A stretch of DNA of 64,000 nucleotides from Undaria pinnatifida (Eukaryota; Sar; Phaeophyceae; Laminariales; Alariaceae): positions 16,377,992 to 16,441,991 of the forward strand of contig JABAKD010000025.1 of the NCBI GenBank assembly GCA_012845835.1, read 5' to 3'. Positions 59,901-64,000 of this stretch are shown here, piece by piece (position 1 is the first letter of the stretch; each line of letters opens with the position of its first letter). The translations under genes were made by a program, and so were the position numbers. The notes below the pieces were generated by a model, which was not told where the DNA came from, ran no database searches, and was given only the letters and a program-made list of their open reading frames with translations.

Positions 59901-62602
59901 GCCAGTACAAGGTGTTGCGATGGTTTGGGTTGGGTTGGTTTGGTTTGGTTTGGTTTGGTTTGGGTTGGGTTGGGTTGGGTTGGGCTGGGCTGGTTGGGTG
60001 GGTTGGGTTGGGTTGAGGTTATTTGGGTAGTAGTGGCTTTTGTAACCTCCTTCGAGATCGCTGAAGCCGGATTTTACGACCGGAATTCTACCTTCCACCA
60101 ACACACAAAAATTGACGACTGTTCCAAATATGCTGCTGCGCTAGCTCCTACCGACAGACATGCCATATTCTCAACAAGGGGGTAAAGGGCGCAGGAATAC
60201 TGAGGGTTTCGTATCGACACGCGCAGGTGGAGAGAGAGCGGGCAAAATATAGAAAGGTACGTCTGCTGTTCATGAAGCTTCCGGCCATGCAAGGATCTGA
60301 ACAGAAGCTCGAGCATCGAAATTTCGTCAAAAATGCCTTGCATAAAAATCAAAACAAGCTAAACCACGGACTCCCCCCCCCCCCCCCCGGTTCCTTTAGC
60401 GTACAATCATCTCGTCGTCGCAGCGTTTTATTACCGAAAAATGCATTACCTCTGAACCCAGGTCGTTTCTCCCTGCCCCGCAAGTTCAGCTGAAAAAGAG
60501 ACAACACAATCAACCCAAACCAAAAAAAAAAAAGAACACCATGCCCTCCCATGCATACGGCAAACAAGGAACGAGCGCCCAAAAGTTGGAGGTATCTCTG
60601 TCAGCAGTAGGAACGGGTGTTCCGTCTGTAAAGGGGGGCGGGGTCACTGACCAAACTACACACAAGCTACGGTAGGGGGGGGGGTCACTTCTGGGGCCTA
60701 TTTTACCATGGCTCGGGGTCACTCGCGCGAGTGACGCCCCTGCTCCTTCGCGGTCTAAGTCTTTGGTGCTGTTTTCATATTGCGACACGAACCCGCAATG
60801 AAACGGCTAGCTACGCTGCGCGAAGCAAATCATCGAACGTATTCTCGTCCGTGACGCACACAGCAGTCATTCGTGCGAGTGGCTCAAATCTAGTAGTGAT
60901 GAAAGGTGGGACCCCCCCCCCCGCCGGCCACAGCCTTGGTCACTGAAGGAAAAAAAAGCGAGCGTATTCCCAAAAAACGTCACGAGCGCCCAAAAGTTGC
61001 AGGTGTCTCTTGTTCGGAGTCGGGATGCCATTCTTATTTGGCCATATGTTTTTGCTTCTTTACCTACGAAGTATATATATATATGCCATGGCAGGGGTTT
61101 GTTCTTCGGGTTGCACTTTCAGTTTACTCAATAAAAAAAGTGGTTTTGAGGTGAAGTATACCAACCGCTGTTTGATCAAGCCAAGAACCTTGCAGGGCGA
61201 AAACAACAACGGTTGCTGCAACTCCACCGTAGCAGTCAGGTGTCCGTCTCGGAAACTGAGGCATGCTATACACGACGGTATGATAGGGGGAACGCGTGCT
61301 ACGATAGAAAGTGCGCCACTTCTGTTTTTATGAGGTCCTTCAAAATCGGGAGCTTGAGACCTCTCCCAGAAACTGATTTGGAGAAAAATGAAACAGCTAC
61401 AGTAATACGACCGGACGAAAATTTCCGTGGCTTAGCTAGGTACACGAGGAGAATGAATAAAAAAAAGGCCTAGGTCCGACGATTTCGGGTTAAGGAGCGA
61501 TGTCATTCAAGAACGGTTTTAGACGAAACGTGCTACCTCTCTCGTAGCACGTGTCAATGCCAACACATACTGTCAATGCCAACACCTACTGTCCTACCAA
61601 CACTTACTGTCATTTTGCCGACGCTCCTCGCTTAAGCAGCTCTGTACCTTCTTACCGTATCAAACAAAAAACGACTTAACCCAGGGGAGCACTCGGAACG
61701 GAGTCCCTGACGACACACATTCTAAAAAGGCCACAGAACAAAAAAAAACATATCGGAGCGTTGGAATCTCTCGACGAATCGAGAAAACGGCACTTTGTTT
61801 CTGGTTATTCTATTTTCTTGGTTACATGTATTGTAGTATACCCCCCCCCCGCCCCCTCCCCCCTCCTCCTCCCTGTCTGGGCCCTTCAAAAGAGTAGTGT
61901 GACGTTCGCAAAAAAACTAGCGTGCTCCCCTTTCCAACCCGACGAACACATGCCATTCGCACTTTAATCAAACCAATACCCACTGAAATCTCGTAAGAAA
62001 CCATCTGCGCTTCAGAACGCACAGCACCCCGAAAAGCATGCTTTCAATTACATGACCATCCGGAGATCAACACCCCGTGATCACCAAGAGAAGAAACCGC
62101 TAAAAAGGTAGTGAAGACCCCCGAGCTGAGAATCTGATCATCTGCAATAGCATTACCGTACCCGAAAGGTATAACAGACCAACAAACCAAACTAAAAATA
62201 AACGTACAAAGGGGAGCTACTGCAATACAAAAAGGCATGCATGGCCTGAGAGAGTATATCAAGGATAAATGTGACAACATCAAAACGGTACGAACATATC
62301 CCAAGATTGGGTTGTTTTTTTTGCTTATCAGCCAGAACTACTTCGACCAAGAAAAATCCAGGGCATTTCACGGGTGAGCGGCTGTGCCAGGTTGTGCCGA
62401 GCAGGCTAGTAGAGTTGGGCGCGGCGTTCTGGACCCGCGCCCGTATTCGTTTCGTGTATGCCGCTGTATAGTACGCACCTGCTTGCCAAAAACTGGAAAA
62501 AAAACATCCAACCCATCCCATCCCCTCACCTTGGCGCTCCCATTAGCAGTATCCTCGGCTTAAACCCCCCGCCTCGATCCCCTGGGTACTCCTCCTCGTC
62601 CC
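47981..62602 (-). CDS. RagC/RagD-type (Gtr2) GTPase; ten recognisable exons
   Basis: Exons on the minus strand: 62602-62530, 59898-59832, 58295-58199, 56833-56748, 52343-52245, 52026-51894, 50522-50431, 50099-49944, 48962-48865 and 48107-47981. All are GT-AG with compatible phases, giving about 342 residues. The P-loop GAPRSGKS spans exons 1-2; WDFPG (G3) is in exon 3; VDAQ ends exon 4; HKVD (G4) spans exons 5-6. The second half is the roadblock-like domain ([70 protein letters not shown]). In fungi and animals RagC/Gtr2 pairs with RagA/Gtr1 on the lysosome or vacuole to signal amino acids to TORC1. The first exon lacks an assured ATG: upstream the frame is open to 62852 through a 27-bp repeat, but TTCGTAG at 62603 looks like an acceptor. 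The 3' end is open too (ATG|GTAAGT at 47981). Confidence 0.93.
48150..48335. repeat. Intronic dispersed element (GACCACGCA family), copy 4
   Basis: Poly-G followed by TTTGGCCATTGACCGCGGAT, CACTCATTCGTTGCTTGC, CATTGACCACGCATCCC and GCACCGTTCCTACTCCTAAT. It lies just upstream of GTPase exon 10, so its coding-strand poly-C merges with the polypyrimidine tract. Confidence 0.75.
48470..48580. repeat. Fragment related to the 4-kb repeat
   Basis: TGCAGTTGTTGCCGTCACAT, CGCCATGGTCTAGC, GGCTCCAACAATGCTAGAGT and GAATACCCCAGGAAG parallel the GTT-proximal part of copies A and B. Confidence 0.55.
49020..49250. repeat. Short degenerate repeats of about 20 bp
   Basis: Recurrent GTGTCGACACA/CTGTCGATACAAAG-type words separated by variable bases, in the intron before exon 9 of the GTPase gene. 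Confidence 0.6.
49366..49434 (-). pseudogene. Third partial copy of GTPase exon 8
   Basis: The frame reads [20 protein letters not shown], followed by RKEE, against [20 protein letters not shown], followed by VREE, in the true exon. The donor GGTGAG has become AAGTGAG. It belongs to a tandem array with period 304 and 278 bp (anchor words at 50006, 49702 and 49424). Confidence 0.85.
49648..49712 (-). pseudogene. Second partial copy of GTPase exon 8
   Basis: The frame reads [14 protein letters not shown] then diverges through a small deletion, and the donor is lost (GGAAGTTTGC). The downstream roughly 200 bp match the intron after true exon 8, so exon end and intron start were copied as one unit. 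Confidence 0.85.
50600..51200. other. GTPase intron between exons 7 and 6, no other feature
   Basis: No repeat family or coding signature recognised up to the inverted C-rich repeat at 51210. Confidence 0.4.
51210..51720. repeat. C-rich dispersed repeat copy, inverted
   Basis: Reverse complement of the terminal block (CATCTTTGCAATCTGTGTGA, CGGCGACTCCCC, GACAAAATCCGACAGCTGTG) followed by G-rich runs. It lies in the intron between GTPase exons 7 and 6. Confidence 0.85.
52600..54140. repeat. GGATCCAAC-type satellite, left part
   Basis: About 1.5 kb of 9-bp-phased units such as GGATCCATC or AGATCCAAC. On the minus strand this gives long Asp-Pro-rich frames (for example [15 protein letters not shown]). 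It lies in GTPase intron 4 and continues at 55840-56400 beyond the inserted transposon. Confidence 0.9.
54145..55830. mobile_element. 1.69-kb foldback element with inverted arms of about 680 bp
   Basis: Both ends begin GGGCAATGGTCAAA reading inward. The arms, about 54145-54840 and 55155-55830, match in inverted orientation over nearly their whole length, leaving roughly 315 bp unique. The nine flanking bases match at six positions (GATAAAATA / ACAAAAATA), compatible with an old 9-bp duplication as in Mutator-like elements. No transposase frame. Subterminal direct repeats (GTTCTGACGCGCTAGCAAGG) occur twice per arm. Inserted in the GGATCC satellite. Confidence 0.88.
55840..56400. repeat. GGATCCAAC-type satellite, right part
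   Basis: Continuation of 52600-54140 after the foldback element, with the same unit types. Confidence 0.88.
56627..56715. mobile_element. TTAA-type (piggyBac-like) MITE copy in GTPase intron 4
   Basis: TTAACCCTGTG at the left, ACTCCAAGTAGTTTT in the middle and TTCCAAAGGGGCGAA at the right. The right end lies only about 30 bp from the exon 4 donor (56747). Confidence 0.65.
56990..57100. repeat. Intronic dispersed element (GACCACGCA family), copy 5
   Basis: Poly-G at 56910-57000, then TTCGTCGTTTGGCCATTGAC, CACGCATCCCTTTTGAG and GCACCGTTTCTACTC. It lies upstream of GTPase exon 4 in coding orientation, about 160 bp from its acceptor. Confidence 0.75.
57473..57716. mobile_element. CATCCCACGGTAGGGG-family MITE, copy 3
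   Basis: CATCCCACGGCAGGGGCGCA at the left, CCCCTACCGTAGGATG at the right, with one internal GAAGGCATTCGTTCGCGCAA. ACA lies near both outer edges as a possible 3-bp target duplication. Compact version of 7513-8255. Confidence 0.8.
57961..58022 (-). pseudogene. Partial copy of GTPase exon 3
   Basis: The frame reads [20 protein letters not shown] with a following donor GTGAGATG, against [20 protein letters not shown] and GTGAGG in the true exon (58199). The G3 Asp and Gly are kept. The 5' third of the exon and its acceptor are replaced by a poly-C tract, so inclusion seems unlikely though not excluded. Confidence 0.85.
59100..59830. repeat. C-rich dispersed repeat copy
   Basis: Same units and terminal block as 19680-20300. 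It abuts the donor side of GTPase exon 2: the module ending CAGCTGGAGTGTATTTTCAT lies within 50 bp of 59832. Confidence 0.85.
59936..60020. repeat. TTGGG/TTTGG pentanucleotide repeat
   Basis: About 85 bp of GGTTT and GGGTT units immediately upstream of GTPase exon 2 in coding orientation. On the coding strand it is CCCAA/CCAAA. Confidence 0.9.
60560..61030. repeat. Inverted copies of the GACCACGCA-family element
   Basis: CGAGCGCCCAAAAGTTGGAG near 60570 and CGAGCGCCCAAAAGTTGCAG near 60985 are reverse complements of GTTGGGCGCTC seen in copy 1. CAGTAGGAACGGGTGTTCC near 60605 matches its central block. Confidence 0.65.
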
Positions 62603-62689
62603 CTACGAAGCATGCGCAGGAGAAACGCACGAGTAAGCACGAGTCATACCACGGGTAGTGGTTGCACTTTTGGGGCGAAGTGTTTCCCA

Positions 62690-62878
62690 CCGATCTGACC
62701 GATCTGACCGGTCTCACCGATTTGACCGATCTGACCGGTCTCACCGATTTGACCGATCTGACCGGTCTCACCGATTTGACCAATCTGACCGGTCTCACCG
62801 ATTTGACCGATCTGACCGGTCTCACCGTTTTGACCGATCTGACCGGTCTCACCGATGTGACCGATCTGACCGGTTCAG
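62690..62878. repeat. 27-bp tandem repeat, about seven units
   Basis: Units GATCTGACCGGTCTCACCG plus ATTTGACC. Being a multiple of three, it leaves frames open on both strands (VRPVRSVKS on minus), directly upstream of the first recognised GTPase exon. Confidence 0.92.
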
Positions 62879-62879
62879 C

Positions 62880-64000
62880 TCCTCGTGTGTGGAACTGTCG
62901 GTTGGTATGATATACGTATGACGACTATATTTGTTCTAAGACTAACGTATACCTGGTAGAAAACGTCGGTCGGGTCGCGCGAACGAACTTCTTCGAAGTT
63001 GCGTTTCGGGTGATGATGGTGATAAATCGGGCTCATCACGTGAGGAGCTCAGAAAATTATCCCGCACCCGTACCCTTGGATGAGTCGCTAAAACCAAACA
63101 ACCAAACACAAGAACAAACACAATACTTCGTAGATGATAAGCGCCAAACGGCGGGAGGGGGTCGTTTAGAAAAAAAAGTGAAAAAAAAACAGAAACTAAC
63201 AGACATGTGATTAGGAACTAGCTCTGATGGATCGCCAGGCCGCGAGGAAGAGAGGAAGAAGCCAGAGGACTGCGGCCGATGACCGGCGGAAGGAAACGAC
63301 GATGAGGAATAGGATCGACGAGGAACAGGACAAATTACACCGGTAGCTAAATTGAAAAGATGGGCGGACGAGATTTTGGGCCATGGTTGGGAGAGGGTCA
63401 TAGGAGAGACACTTCTGCTTCACGGAAGAAGGGTTTTCTGTTTTCATCGGAAAGGCGTCTACGCTATAGCTCGTATTGTTGAAGAGCAACACCAATAAAC
63501 CTTGAGAAAAAAAAACGCTAAAACCGAAGAAACACATGAAAACAAGATGCCTATGAATAGAGAAGGGGGGAGGAGATCGTTCGTTAGGTCCATTTTTTCG
63601 TTCATTCGGTCTATGATATCGGTCGTATGATTTCGGTCGTGTTTTCGTTCGGTGCAGTGGGATAGCCGCTTTAACCCCTCAGAGCCCAAAAAAGTCCATA
63701 TACAAATTTCACGTGACTTGTCCCCAAAAACATGGGTTTCCAGCGGTAAAGGCATTAATACCGCCTCGGGACGGGCCGTGTCGGCGGTTTTATTTCCATG
63801 TTTGGATTTACATGTTGCTAAGTACCGTCGTGGTCCAAGGTGAGTGCGGTGCCCTTTATGGCTATCTCCACCGCACCCGATCCCCAGGGATCATCAGGTC
63901 GGGTCGACACACTCACGCATCCGTACACAACTATAGCTTGCGCTGCCGGAGTAGTAACGAGGACCGCCGGTAGGGACAGCTCGCGCTATCGCTACCACGG
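62880..64000. other. Upstream region of the GTPase gene; no exon assigned
   Basis: A pyrimidine-rich minus-strand stretch at 63200-63480 could be 5' UTR or an upstream exon but shows no Rag similarity. TACCTGGTA at 62950 and TACTTCGTA at 63124. Confidence 0.4.
63672..63759. mobile_element. TTAA-type (piggyBac-like) MITE copy
   Basis: TTAACCCCTCAGAGCCC at the left and GGTAAAGGCATTAA at the right, with ACTTGTCCCC and GGGTTTCCAG inside. TTAA is present at both ends. Confidence 0.75.

Noticed and set aside
59694-60104. 136-codon minus-strand frame as an independent protein
   Set aside because: Only 59832-59898 is real (GTPase exon 2); the rest is TTGGG repeat and C-rich repeat read through.

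Overview
The window is nuclear DNA from a eukaryote. Two genes, both on the minus strand, are broken into short exons (about 65-340 bp) by introns of roughly 0.5-4 kb, and every internal junction I traced is GT-AG. Between and inside the genes lie LTR and non-LTR retroelement relics, small inverted-repeat elements, satellites and long poly-C/poly-G tracts. The gene content does not fix the species. The intron-rich structure, the Ty3/Gypsy integrase with an extra C-terminal reader-like domain and the LINE type suggest a stramenopile, possibly a brown alga; this is inference from memory of such families.

Layout. (1) 46-8481, minus: a seven-exon gene for a 402-residue zinc-free medium-chain dehydrogenase/reductase (quinone oxidoreductase-like), complete from ATG to stop. 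Its introns hold at least six partial, decayed copies of its own exons. (2) 8.5-47.9 kb: no host gene recognised. It holds tandem and foldback repeats (10.8-15 kb), a roughly 650-bp GTT array (16.1-16.7 kb), a LINE relic (17.6-18.9 kb), C-rich repeats (19.6-21.3, 36.2-37.0, 38.1-38.7 kb), two copies of a roughly 4-kb repeat (21.4-25.2 and 32.2-36.2 kb), and two Ty3/Gypsy elements (26.2-30.7 and 39.0-43.8 kb) that keep integrase but show no reverse transcriptase. (3) 47,981-62,602, minus: ten recognisable exons of a RagC/RagD (Gtr2)-type GTPase. Its introns contain two extra copies of part of exon 8, one of exon 3, a large satellite and a 1.7-kb foldback transposon.

The two genes are not functionally linked in any visible way; the first is a soluble NAD(P)H-type reductase and the second a Rag GTPase of the TORC1 nutrient-sensing pathway.

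Most notable: the 9-mer TACCWGGTA occurs 12 times (about 0.5 expected by chance). In four comparisons between repeat copies the sister copy carries just TA at that place, so it looks like the footprint of a TA-specific insertion/excision process. TACGAAGTA behaves similarly (6 copies, one empty site). A second theme is repeated local duplication of exon ends together with flanking intron sequence in both genes, in introns that share a 'GATCTG' repeat.
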